From contig CM061141.1 of NCBI GenBank assembly GCA_030789695.1, forward strand, positions 324,555,938 through 324,619,937: 64,000 nucleotides of DNA, read 5' to 3'. A program made the position numbers and the translations under genes. Of this stretch, positions 46,670 through 57,085 are shown one piece after another (position 1 is the stretch's first letter; the number at the start of each line of letters is the position of its first letter). A model generated the notes under the pieces. That model had not been told where the DNA came from. It saw nothing but the letters and a program-made list of their open reading frames with translations, and did not search any database. This DNA comes from Scilla litardierei (lineage: Eukaryota > Streptophyta > Magnoliopsida > Asparagales > Asparagaceae).

Positions 46670-48262
46670 TTAAACAAAGTTAGTCGCGTACCTTTCTTTT
46701 TGCTGATCAGATAATCTCTTTGGTACCCAGATGCTTAAAACATTTTCGTTAGCATGATGCATCCTAGTGTGCTTAACCAGTTTCTTAGTATGATGTGAAT
46801 CATAGCCAAGTCCGGTTTTGCTAGATGAAGCTTTTTGATTGTCTATTATATTATCTAGCTTCCCTTTTCCTTTATTGAAATTCTCAATAATTTTCATCGT
46901 AGCGTCGTATTTATCTTTGACGGATACGAGAAGATTATTCAGACTTTCAACTTTTTCATTTACTAGCAAAATATCTTTTTGTAGAAGATCATTTTTCTCT
47001 TTAAGAAGACTATTTTCTTTAATGACTTCTTCTTTTTCCTTAGTCTCTCTTTTAACATTTCTACGTGTTTTTCTATGTTCTTTAATGAGCTTTTCATGCA
47101 TCTTGCATAGCTCCTTATATGCTCCCTTATAATCCAAGTCTTCATCATCGCTTGACGATGACTCATTGTCGCTAGATGAATCATGATGCGAGCTTACCTT
47201 GGAGGATGTAGATGCCATGAAGCACATGTGTGCCGTCTCTCTTCTCTCATCATTATCTTCTTCTGATGATTCGTCGGATGAAGAATCGTCGCTCTGGTCG
47301 AAGGCTGCATAAGCTTCTTTCTTTGGTCGTCGAAACTTGTTTCTTGTATTGGTTCATCTTTCATTATTCTCTTTGTTCTTCCCACGATCTCTGGAATCAC
47401 AGTTGTTTCTTTCCAATGGACAGTCTCTCTTGACATGCCCTGGTTTATTACAACCAAAACAAATAATACCGTTAGTGGGTCTAAAAGATCGTTTTCCATA
47501 CTTACTTGTGATGAACTCTTTAAAGTTCTTTGAGATGAACGCAATGTGATCTTCTTTGTCCGTGTAGTCGGAATCTTCTTCTTGAGCTTTGAATGCAAGA
47601 TTTTTCTTCTTTGGTTTTTCTTCGATTTTCTTGTCTTCTTCAAGCTCGATCTCATATGCCATGCGATTTCCCATCAGTTCTTCGATGGTGAGATCCTTTA
47701 CATTATGAGCTTCTCGAATGGCCGTAGTCTTTCCCTTCCATTCGGATCAGAGGGATCTTAGTATCTTCATTACCTGTTCATACTCAGAAAGTTTCTTTCC
47801 TAGTCCTGCAAGCTCGTTTGTAATGTTAGTAAAACGAGTATTCACATCGGTGATACTCTCTCCTTCTTCCATTTTAAACGTTTCGAATTTTGAATGTAAT
47901 ACATTTATACGAGATTCTTTTACCTTTTCTGTACCTTCGTGACTTACCTGAAGAGTATGCCAAATTTGATGTGCTGTCTCACATTGGGAGACTCGATTGA
48001 ACTCATTTCCTGTAACAGCGCAAAACAAGGCATTCATTGCTTTTGCATTGAGGTTAGCTCTCTTCTTGTCGTCGATAGACCATTTTCCAAACTCAATGTC
48101 GGTGGGTGCGATGTACGGGACTTTGGTGATAGTCCAGGCTTCAATGTCCAATAACTCTAGGTGAGTCTTCATTCGGATCTTCCAGCTGGCGTAGTTGGTT
48201 CCGTTGAATAGAGGTGGTCGCATAGTGTTCAGTCCTTCGGAGTGAAAAGATGTTGACGCCAT
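46670..48262 (-). pseudogene. gag: Gag of element C, in-frame stops
   Basis: ATG 48260-48262 (MASTSFHSEGLNTMRPPLF), one frame to 46670. It is broken by TGA at 47747-47749 (after MKILRSL) and another stop at 47354-47356. Copia capsid: RPPLFNGTNYASWKIRMKTHL, AMNALFCAVTGNEFNRV, DVNTRFTNITNELAGLGKKL. The zinc knuckle CFGCNKPGHVKRDC is at about 47465-47425. Acidic Ser-rich stretches and a coiled coil (EKLIKEHRKTRRNVKRE onwards) follow. Same architecture as gag of D with clear but limited identity, which places C in a sister family. Confidence 0.88.
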
Positions 48263-48273
48263 CACTATTGTAG

Positions 48274-48289
48274 CCTCGCTCTGATACCA
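48274..48289 (-). other. Primer binding site of element C
   Basis: TGGTATCAGAGCGAGG on the minus strand, complementary to the 3' end of initiator-Met tRNA over its first 11-12 bases. Confidence 0.9.
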
Positions 48290-48291
48290 AG

Positions 48292-49115
48292 TGTTGGATC
48301 CTGTGGATGGCAAGCAACACTAGAAGGGGGGTTGAATAGTGTTGTTCAAATAATAAAACTTTTTCACACAAATAAACTCCTTCTAACATTGCCTAAGAAA
48401 CCAAGTAGAGTGATCTACGCTTGGTTCTTAATCAACAATATAATATTTAAAATGCACAAAGAAATTTTACAGCAGGTAGTCGACTCCTTATGAGCAGTAG
48501 TCGACTCCCAGAAAATATGTGAGAACAAATAAGATCACAAGTATGAATTTCAGCGAATAGAGATAAAATTGATCTTTGCTGTAAATAGAAGATATAAATG
48601 AAAAGATAATCAAACACAGATCAACAATCGCAAACAAAAGGATTTTATCCTGGTTCCCCGCAACCCGGGTACGTCCAGTCCCCGACCAATCCGGTACGAG
48701 ATTTCCACTATCTGCCTTGGCAAATACAAGCACCTAACTTCACTCGTTAGGATTTCCAATGACCTAGCCTTGACCAGGATTTCCGATCACAACACCTAGA
48801 CTTGTCTAGGGTTTTACCCTTGCCTCACAAACCGAGGACTTTCCAACTGGCAACAACTAGACTTGTCTAGTGTTCCAACAATCAACACAATAAGAGAATT
48901 TATCCAATACTCCACAATAATTGATAGAGATTGGTTAATACACCCGATTCTATAGCCAATCAAAAGATAGACAATTTGTGTAGTGGCTTAATAGAATGAT
49001 AGTCTAGATCACACAAAGATACGAGATAAGTTCTTTGTGATCTAGAGCTTTTTCAAAAATCCTTCAAATAAAATTAGAGAGAAATAATAGAAAGGATTTT
49101 GAAACACAATTTAGC
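48292..49115 (-). repeat. 5' LTR of element C, truncated
   Basis: Matches 30123-30967 and then stops abruptly. The outer 870 bp or so, which would carry the promoter and the true end of the element, are gone. Element C could not be transcribed normally after this loss. Confidence 0.92.
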
Positions 49116-49128
49116 TATCTTATGTTTT
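49114..49128. other. Deletion junction with 13-base templated insert
   Basis: Between the broken LTR of C and the resumed gag of B lies GCTATCTTATGTT (49114-49126). It is identical to 49199-49211 in the B gag, 85 bases away in the same orientation. Two of its bases (GC) overlap the end of the C LTR. This is the pattern of end joining with local templated synthesis. Confidence 0.75.
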
Positions 49129-50622
49129 GAGCACATAAACACGAGATTTAAGATTCTCATTCTCAATACTCAACGTCGAGTTTTGAGAAGTCAAATCCGC
49201 TATCTTATGTTCTTCCGGATCCTCAATGCTAACATGTTCAAGTTGAGTCTTGAGATTAACAATCTCATTCTTCAACTCTTCAACAACGGTGTCGTTGTTG
49301 GTGATGATAGTTTTAGGCGAGGTTTGGATGCTAGCTAAATCATCTTTTACTTTAGTATACTTATTTACTAATTTAGTATACTTAGACCACAATTGAGAAT
49401 TAGCATTCCTAAGGTCATCCATTGTTACCTCATCGCTTTCGTTGTCGCTATCATCGGAAGAGGAAGATCCTTGATCATGTTCCTCTTACCATGAAGCACA
49501 TGTACGCTTGCTCCACTTACTCATCGTCCGACTCTCCTCTTGAGGAATCCTCGGAGTCGGTGAATGTTGCTCCGATAAGTCCCTTTTTGTACCCCTTTTT
49601 GTACTTCTTGGACTTATCGAATTTCGGTGCCTTCCACTTCTCCTTTTGCTTATTTAGAGGACACTCCACTTTCATGTGTCCTGGCTTATTGCACTTGAAA
49701 CACAAAGGAGAGGAGGAGGCGTTAGAAGAACTAAATTTAGCTTTGTTCTTATAGTTACCTTTTCGAAAGAAACGGTTGAACTTCTTGGCCATGAGTGCCA
49801 TGGACTCCAAGTCCAACTCGTTTTCCAAGTCTTCATCATCGGTTGATGTGGATGTGGATGGAGTGGCCTTGAAAGCAATAGCCTTCTTCTTTGGCTCGTC
49901 TTGCTTTAGGTAGGACTTCATCTTTTCCTGCAACTTCAACTTGCTATCCTTGTGTACCTCGTAAGACATCAAGGTACCCATTAGTTGAACAACGGTATAT
50001 TTGTTCATATCGTTACCTTCCTCGATGGCGAAGGTGCGCTTTTCCCAACTAGAAGGAAGTCCTTCTATAAGCTTCGAACATTTCTCTTGTTGGGTGTAGG
50101 TTTTGCCAAGAGCCTCTAACTCGTTTATGATGTCGACGAAGCGAGCATAATACTCCTTCATCTTCTCACCCTGTTGCATATGAAACATCTCGTAATCTTT
50201 ATTGACTACAACGAGTTTAGAGTCTCTTACCCTACTCGTCCCTTCATGTAATATGAGGAGGAAGTTCCATATTTGATATGCACTCTTACATGTGCATATC
50301 TTGTTGAAATCCTCGGGCTCCAAAGCACATTGCAAGGCGTTCATTGCCTTGGCATTGCTTACCTCCGCGGCGACCTCCGCGGGAGTCCACTTCTCAAAGT
50401 CTTCGTTGGCGGGCTCGACGTATTCCTTCATCGTGGTCCTCCATAGAGATGCACTCCGGAGGAAAGTTTCCATCCGGCATTTCCAGTACCGTAGTTGGTA
50501 CCATTGAAGAATGGAGGCCTCGTTGAGGAATGTCCTTCCATCACCGAAGATGCTCCTTCACGGTTCCTGAAGGTGCTATAGTCGGAAGGTGGACGCACGG
50601 TCTTGTTGTCGTTGGCAGACAT
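49129..50622 (-). pseudogene. gag: Gag of element B, frameshifted and truncated
   Basis: ATG 50620-50622 (MSANDNKTVRPPSDYSTF). A one-base deletion near 50490, relative to D, shifts the frame. The capsid and zinc knuckle (CFKCNKPGHMKVEC) are then open at 50473-49517. A TAA follows DDE at about 49517, and the coiled coil resumes at 49422 and ends at the deletion junction after RVYVL. Very close to gag of D throughout. Confidence 0.9.
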
Positions 50623-50633
50623 AGCGTAGACTT

Positions 50634-50646
50634 GGCTCTGATACCA
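50634..50646 (-). other. Primer binding site of element B
   Basis: TGGTATCAGAGCC on the minus strand, complementary to initiator-Met tRNA, two bases inside the LTR. Confidence 0.92.
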
Positions 50647-50648
50647 AA

Positions 50649-52389
50649 TGTAATGCCCTACAAGCTACTGCACAAGTACTAGAGGGGGGTGAATAGTACT
50701 TTAAAAATAACAAGGAGTATAATTCCTAATTATCGTGCAAATAACTACCAATCAATTTGCGGAAGCTTAAATTGATGACAACAACAAAATTAACAATGCA
50801 AACAATTGATATTACTGGGTTCAGATCCACCCAAGTCTCCCCGACTTGTTCCCGGTGATCCTACGTCCCAACCACCCGGATCCCCTCCGGATACTTAGGT
50901 TAAAAACCCTAACCCAAGATTTCCACTATGATATCTTGTGAAAAACCTTCACAAGATCAAATCATACATGCAATGGCAATAGTGAATTCCACAACCCAGG
51001 ATCACAACCTTCTCTCACAACCGAGAGAATCAATAAGCAATGAAAATCAGTTTATAATTGAAATAAACAATCTTACCACAAAATCCTATACCTTGAGTTT
51101 TCTTACCAAATAGGTGCAAGGAGGGATTTGAGGAAGAGGAAGTCACCAAGACCTAGCACCACTGAAATGAGCAGCAATGGGTGCCTAGGAGTGATTAAGA
51201 GACTTGAATCAAGCTAGAGCTTGAATGGCTCACCAAGAACAAACTTCTCTCAAGATGGATTCTAGATCTAGAAAGTGAGAGAATGGATTTCTTGTGAGGG
51301 AGAGAGCTTTGGAAATGAGTGAGAATCTCTAACTCTTTCAATCTCAATGAATCTCTGAAATATAGCTCTTCTTAGGGAAGAAGAACCCCAGCTTAGTATT
51401 TATACTAAGGGGGAAAATCGTGTTAGGTCATAACCCAACGGTTGGAAATCTGAAGCCACTAGTCGGTCAAAGAACAAACACTGACCGACTAGTTCATCAA
51501 CTAGTCGGTCGGTCAAACAACATGGACCGACTAAGTGATGAACAGTGAACAAATTGAATTTCAGACCTAGAAATCTAGTCGGTCCAAGAAGACTGTCTGA
51601 CCGACTAGTTTCACAACTAGTCGGTCGGTCAGTGAACTTAGACCGACTAAGAGTTAAAAACAAATAGTCTGAAAACAAATTGAGTTAGTCGGTTCAAGAA
51701 CAAATGTTGACCGACTAGTTCATCAACTAGTCGGTCGCTAAACGTTCTTAGACCGACTAAGGATAAACAATAACTTGGCATGAACAGAGACTGTTCAACT
51801 AGTCGGTCTAAGAAGCATCACTGACCGACTAGTTCACCAACTAGTCGGTCGGTGAGTCAACATGGACCGACTAAGTGTGAACAGTAAAGAGCATGAAGTT
51901 TAGAAAGCAAACTAGTCGGTCCAAGAAGCTTTGCCGACCGACTAGATCACCATCTAGTCGGTTGGTTCTTCTTCTTGAACCAACTAACATGCACAAGAAG
52001 TCCCGAATCGAAGCGCGATGCTTCGGGAAAGATTGTATGGACTTCTACTAAGATCCTAGCTCTAAGATAGGAGCGATATGAAGATAGAAATGTAAGATAT
52101 ACTCAAGGCTTAACATTCTATAGATCGAAACTAAAAGACTATAAATAAAACCTTAAGGAACGGTCTTCGAGAGCTTCGATCAAATCTTCATGACTTCCAA
52201 AATGGTCCAAAAGCTTCAACGAAGCTTTAGGCATTGAATACGAGCTTTGAGAAGTCTTGAGATGTCGCTTTGAGTGTTCTCGTGAATTTGGCGACTATCT
52301 CCATAACTGCGCTCACAAATTGTTAGTTCATGAATTATTTATGTTTGCTCATCATCCAAAACCAAATCCGGGGAGTCCAATACTCAACA
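50649..52389 (-). repeat. 5' LTR of element B
   Basis: 1741 bp, paired with 23294-25037. Hairpin-module array at 51458-51990. Followed by GAGAA (52390-52394), one base different from the left duplication GAGAG. Confidence 0.94.
51458..51990. repeat. Palindromic module array in the 5' LTR of B
   Basis: Five modules matching 24106-24636. Several words degenerate in the left copy (for example AGTCGGGC, AGTCGATC, TAGTCAGT) are intact here. Confidence 0.9.
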
Positions 52390-53445
52390 GAGAAGGAGGG
52401 ATGCCCGGTGGATAGGGATTCGCTCACCCGGACAAAGGTCACAGTGAGACATCTTCCCTGGTGAATCCAACCAGCCGAAGAGACCTTGCAACCCATCAGC
52501 ACGGAGGGCGCGCACTGGGACGTCACGAGCAACGGAAGACAAAGAGGCCCCCTAGATGGTAATCCGTCCGTCCTGATGCAGTTTATAGCAGGAGAGAACA
52601 GCTCCACAGCCCGCACACGGATCTGATCATACTCACCGAACTACCCGAAGACCTTGCCTAACACCTCATGTACAAACCAAAGTTGAATTCCTGTAAATTT
52701 AAATGAAAAAGACTATCCCAAGCGAATTCACAATAACTATCTGAGCATGCTCTAACTTGGGAATGATCCTCCGACAAATTGCATGGCGAGCTCACGAAAC
52801 GGAGCCACCCGTCACGGCGGAGAAAAGAGGGGCCACGCGGCGCACTCCCCCCACAGGAATAACTCGGGACGTCACCAAACAAAAGATGGCGCAACCAACA
52901 GAAATGACATATACGTAGTTCGAACCCTACGATAATAACAAGGGCCAACGTTTCAAAACGAGACCTCCCTCGAACCAAACCCGTCGTTACCTTTTAACAA
53001 AAGGGGGGGGGGGGGTGAGATAAGACCTATCTTGCTGGGCCACTTCCGCCCGAAGCGAAAACTGATCGATACGGAACCCGCGGGGTCGACCTCACTATCG
53101 ATAGCCCCTATCCCTGCAACGGAGCCCGACACGCTCCGGATTCCGCCCTCTTTTTTATCGAAATGATCGCGCCAAGCCAACACAACTTCACACCCAGCCT
53201 CGTCCCCCACCCAGGTCCAAGAAGAACCCCGCCCTCTTCATGGCGGCCAGGGTCATTAGGCTTCACCCGCTCGGGATCGGACTGCGACAACGGCCCCCCC
53301 AACCTGACAAGTCATGACAGGGCGACATGCCTCAGCCCAACTGGAACCGGTGATCCCTCGGTCCGCCCGTAGCTCACGCGTCGGCCATCAACATCCCCTC
53401 CCCCAGACCTAGCGCTCTCGGACAAGGGAATGTTGGGGGCAATTA
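52390..53445 (+). other. 3' untranslated region of element A, segment 3
   Basis: Continues from 23293 across the B insertion. GATAGGGATTCGCTCACC...GTGAATCCAACCA corresponds to 55019-55090. It contains a 13-G run at 53003-53015. It ends near 53445 with GTTGGGGGCAATTA, similar to the sequence preceding the real 3' LTR (CCAGGGGCAATT at 55765-55777), so this looks like the end of one untranslated-region copy. No gene. Confidence 0.75.
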
Positions 53446-53744
53446 TACCCTCGCAAGAAGACAAAACAAAGGGGCACGCCCGGTTCGCACCACACATGGA
53501 CCAGCTACCCAGGGCTAGCTAACCGACCCGCCTCAAGATTCTCCCACTGGTGGCATGCTTTGGGCAGCCCAGCCAAGACCCGCGACTTCACCAGGTCCTC
53601 GCCGGTTAGCCCCATCCCCCCGCTCGCCAGAGTGTTCAACGCCCGCCAATCCGACATCAGCACCATGTCGATCGGCATCTCGACGAAGACAAAGATCCTC
53701 CATCCACCTACCGACGTCGACATGCACCCCGACGATGGGCTCCC
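53446..53744 (-). pseudogene. Possible antisense-ORF remnant of a Tat element
   Basis: The minus strand reads MPIDMVLMSDWRALNTLASG, then LTGEDLVKSRVLAGLPKACHQ, in a short frame with coding-like composition. Some Tat elements carry an extra ORF in antisense orientation between pol and the 3' LTR, and this position fits. I do not recognise a specific domain, and the frame upstream (54125-53760) is read-through of untranslated-region repeat. Confidence 0.35.
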
Positions 53745-55776
53745 TTTCCACCCAAACCAGAGAAGGGCACGGGCCGAGCTATGTGCTCGCTCCTCCCTTA
53801 GACCTTGGGGACAGGGCCTAGCCACGCAGCCACACCCCCGCCCTGTTAGACCCGTGATCCTCGAAAACTCGAACCTTGGGAAGTGGACAAGTGCACGCAA
53901 ACCGGGGCAGACCTGGCGCAAACCCAGAACCGCCGAACAATGCCCACTGGATAAACTCCGGGTCCCGATAAAGCAGCCCCCCGATGCGAATCGTCGAAAC
54001 GAAAGGACGCTAGGGAAATACGCCATCAATAATGACACGCCCCCCGAGAGGCCAGGGCTGACGAACCGTGTCAGGCGCCACCTGGCAAAAGCGGTTCCCA
54101 AAGAGCTTGATTCTGCAGAGCCCATTAATGGTGCCAGATCATCGCATTAACTAGGGCGTAACCGTCAGCAGAATCCCTCTATAAATACCCCCCCACACCC
54201 CTTCGGTGTTTAGGGGGAAGTAAAAATATATGAGAATGAATCACAACCCCTTACACCGAGTATGAAAAAGCCCGGGACGCCCCGTCCAAGTACGATGGAG
54301 GCCGATAACCACCGACGGATCGCACTTCCTCTACCAACGATCGCTTCCACTCGACGATCACTGATAGGCTACTCCCCTTACCCAGAGAACAGCCCGACCG
54401 CCAATCTCCCACTTCCTTCAGACAACTTGCGGCAGGGGAGTTGGAGCACCTGTGGCGGACCCCGTCCCCCTTTTTGGGTCCCCACGCGGCATGGGAGCCT
54501 CGGTCGGATCTCCCCGTTGGACACTCCGACCTCGACACTAGGCATACAAGCCTCCGCCCCGGGCAGACCGGCCTCAGCAGGCCCACCTCCCAACGGCCTG
54601 CCACGTCGATAAGGTATTCCCCTTACAAGCGGATCGCCAATAGGGTATTCCCCTTACAGACAGGGAGCCCCGCCTGCCAGTCTTCTACCTGCTCTGAACC
54701 AGATGAAGCAGCCGGTTCGGAAGACTCGCAGCGGGCCGCCATACCCAATCAGAATCCGCGCCACCTACCGATCCCCACCGGATGCGAGGGTGGAAGCTTC
54801 CGCCGGGCCTCCTAACGACCCACCTGCCCGCCATCGACCTTCCACTCGAGGCCGGCCCGTCGGACATCACCCCGGAGAAGGCGACACCTCCACCTCCACC
54901 TCGTCCGTTGCCTCCTCCAGGGTTCCCCTTCGATGTACGGGTTCCCGGAGAGGCCTTGCAACCATCCAGCACGACGAAGGCGAGACGGGATATGACAAAG
55001 CAATGGAGGGGAAGGAGGTCCGCCCGACAGATAGAGGATCGATCACCCCGACGCGGATCACAGCAAGGCTGCATCCCCGATGAATCCGAACGACGAGTCA
55101 TGGCGTGTCAGCTCGCCCACGGACGATCGAGACCAATATCCCACTCCCAACCCTTCGCGGACAAAAAGGCAGAAGGAGTGCAGCGATCAGCAGAAAAGAA
55201 GGAAGGCCGCCCTGCAAACAGGGGCCCTCTCATCCCGACGCAACGGGTAACAAGTTAAAACAACTTCCCGACCCGACCAAGGGTTAGGTCACACATGCCC
55301 TATTATTGTAAATGTCATCGAGATTTCTTGCAATGGCTAATGAAAAAGATTCCCCCATGCAGACTCCTAATCATAAGCCCAAGTGCACTATGACTAGGCA
55401 CTTCACCGAACAAAGGACGACAAGAATAAGGCAAAAATAGCAGGAATTCTCACACACGTTCGGTAGGCACATCACAACGAGGACCAGGGCCGTCCTGATA
55501 AAACAGGGTTCCCCTCGGTCCAACCCGGCCGCCACATGCAACTGAAGATCGGAGAGTGGCAACGCCCCTCCACAAACCGCCAGGTCATTCCGCCTTGCTT
55601 CGCCCCCACGGGGATCGAGGACCCACGGTCCCGTGGCAATGGGCAATACTTCGCGAGACCCACGTCGTCACTCCCGAGCACGGACCAAAGTCCGAACCAC
55701 CGGTTCGGAGGGAAGCAGCGTTACGTCATCCGAGCCGAATCGGGCCCCCGCCTCGAGCTCGAATGCCAGGGGCAAT
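53745..55776 (+). repeat. Second copy of the element A 3' untranslated region
   Basis: Starts with one unit of the 80-bp minisatellite (53745-53800) and then repeats, diverged, the sequence of 20033-20628, 23053-23293 and 52390 onward. It leads to the purine-rich end and the 3' LTR. Element A therefore contains a partial tandem duplication of its 3' region, either internal or from recombination with a relative. Many short frames are open because of GC-richness; none has recognisable similarity. Confidence 0.78.
55763..55776 (+). other. Candidate polypurine tract of element A
   Basis: ATGCCAGGGGCAAT directly precedes the 3' LTR. Purine-rich only in its centre and probably mutated. Confidence 0.5.
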
Positions 55777-56968
55777 TCTTACGACCTGAAGATCGTGATA
55801 ATCCGACCTTCCGCCACGAACCACCGAAATGCCCCGTATGCACGCCCCTCCCGTACGGATGACCAATCCAGTGACGGAGCGTCCCTCGCCCGAGCTTTAG
55901 GGGCCTGTAGGGTGCCAGCCGACTCGAGCCGGCACGAAGGCCCCAGACTATAGGGGAGGGGCGCATCTCACCTAGCCCCCCTGACAGAGGCGTTTAACCG
56001 CTCTTGCTCGGTCCACTAGGAACGGTGTGCTCAAGGCACACCCGGACAGTGCAGCCTCGGATGTTTCCGGAGGCAGACCCATTTCCCCCCGGTGATCCAA
56101 GATCCCTGCCTAAAAGGGCGCGGCCAGGTCGCACATCCGCTGCCCAAGTCGGCCCAGAGAATCGTCAGGAGGGCCTGCCACTGGGAAGCGTTCCGTCGGA
56201 CCCTTGACTCATCGGACGCGACAAACAACCTAGTACGAGGACATAACTGACACTAACGCCGCCCGACCACCTGACAAAGCACCCCTGCCTACCGCGCCCC
56301 CCTGACACGTAATGCTTTAGGCCCTGACACCCTGACAAAATCGCCACTGGCCGCTGCGCCGTCTGACAAAAGCGTAGCAGACACTCCTGGTCCTGACATC
56401 CTCGTTCGAAGCTTCCGCTGATGACGAGGCCAGCTCAGCGCGTCGAGTCAGCACGCCAGGTCAGCCTCATCTACCCACCTACTACTAGGTATAAATACCC
56501 ATTCGCCTCCGATGGTGATGGGGTTGGCAAATTCACTCTCAATCTCATTACCCACACACAAGAGCAAAGGTCGTCCATATCTATGTTCTCCCACATATAG
56601 CGTGTCACGTACGGTCGACTCACCCTCAGTCCGACCGGCGTGCCTAGCCCCCGCTTTAAGTCCTATAACTGACTTAGGCATCGGAGAGGCTAGGGGTTGG
56701 ACCCCAACTCAGCCTTTCTGACGAGTGGTTCCTTGTGCAGGATAGCTCGACCCTCGGCTTGTGCTCGCCTTCAGTTCCAGCCGCCCAATCTTCCACCACC
56801 GCATCCTGTCGGATTCAACCCCGTGTTCTGCTTCAACGACAAGCTTAGCCTCATCACCCCTCTAATCACCCGCCAAATAGCCTACCCTAGTCCCTTCATT
56901 AACATAACCACCGTGCCCTTGGTTCCCCCTAATACAAATTCATTGTGCGTGAGTTCTACCCCGCAACA
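55777..56968 (+). repeat. 3' LTR of element A
   Basis: 1192 bp, starting TCTTACGACC (the terminal TG mutated to TC), ending CCCCGCAACA. TATA box near 56490. Followed by the duplication GTTTG at 56969-56973. Confidence 0.95.
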
Positions 56969-56973
56969 GTTTG

Positions 56974-57085
56974 GATTTAAGATTTCTGTTGTGGGATGAC
57001 GTCGTGCTTTATAAGTATGGTGAGAGATATGATGAGGTTCTAAAATCAACTGGTTTCGAAAATGTGACCTTTAATGTTACAATGG
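56974..57085 (+). pseudogene. Exon-like fragment at the insertion site of element A
   Basis: One frame reads LRFLLWDDVVLYKYGERYDE, then VLKSTGFENVTFNVTMG, without a stop, and ends at a good 5' splice-site-like GGTATG (about 57085-57090). Across the target site the frame extends left only to a TAG, part of a possible acceptor TTCTAG, at about 11167-11172. If real, element A sits inside a short exon. I do not recognise the protein. Confidence 0.25.

Larger units (their letters stand above)
30123..49115 (-). mobile_element. Element C: pol-less SIRE-like copia element, right end truncated
   Basis: The 3' LTR is complete (30123-31818). The 5' LTR is 48292-49115, lacking about 870 bp of its outer side. 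LTRs begin TGATGGAAATGG and end GGATCCAACA on the minus strand. The primer site matches initiator-Met tRNA and the purine tract is AAAAAGGGGGAGAG. Inside are gag (48262-46670) and, after a short spacer, ORF3 (45885-44897, continuing 32394-32215 beyond the D insertion). No protease, integrase, RT or RNase H is present. It inserted in the RT region of B; the left flank CCTAT (30118-30122) is the presumed duplication, its partner lost. LTRs differ at about 10 sites over the shared 820 bp by hand count, fewer per base than B. Confidence 0.88.
23294..52389 (-). mobile_element. Element B: SIRE-like Ty1/copia retrotransposon, itself invaded by C and D
   Basis: LTRs are at 23294-25037 (3') and 50649-52389 (5'), minus orientation. 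They begin TGTTGAGTATTGG and end GGGCATTACA on the minus strand. Target duplication is GAGAG/GAGAA, one mismatch. The primer site is a perfect initiator-Met match and the purine tract is AAAAAGGGGGAGAA. It retains gag (50622-49120), the C-terminal RT and RNase H (30122-28716) and ORF3 (27672-25981). Gag tail, protease, integrase and the start of RT, about 2.5 kb by comparison with D, are missing because of a deletion at the right edge of C. LTRs differ at roughly 8 sites in the first 350 bp by hand count. Same family as D, but older and separate. Confidence 0.93.
11181..56968 (+). mobile_element. Element A: Ty3/gypsy Tat-type retrotransposon carrying nested insertions
   Basis: The 5' LTR is at 11181-12374 and the 3' LTR at 55777-56968, in the same orientation, flanked by a perfect target duplication GTTTG (11176-11180 and 56969-56973). 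Internal order is primer site, gag, protease, RT, RNase H, second RNase H, integrase, then a 3' untranslated region with an 80-bp minisatellite. The CRYHRDPDHDTDNCYTLRREI gag motif and the extra RNase H before integrase point to the Tat lineage. The native element would be about 14 kb. The rest is a solo LTR (20629-23052) and the B/C/D copia nest (23294-52389). Over the first 310 bp the LTRs differ at about 20 sites, mostly transitions, by my hand count. Every coding block carries stops or frameshifts, so it is dead. Confidence 0.93.

Noticed and set aside
53505..54125. 206-codon minus-strand protein
   Set aside because: Its first two thirds are read-through of duplicated untranslated region and one minisatellite unit; only about 60 C-terminal codons look coding, and these are listed as a weak remnant.
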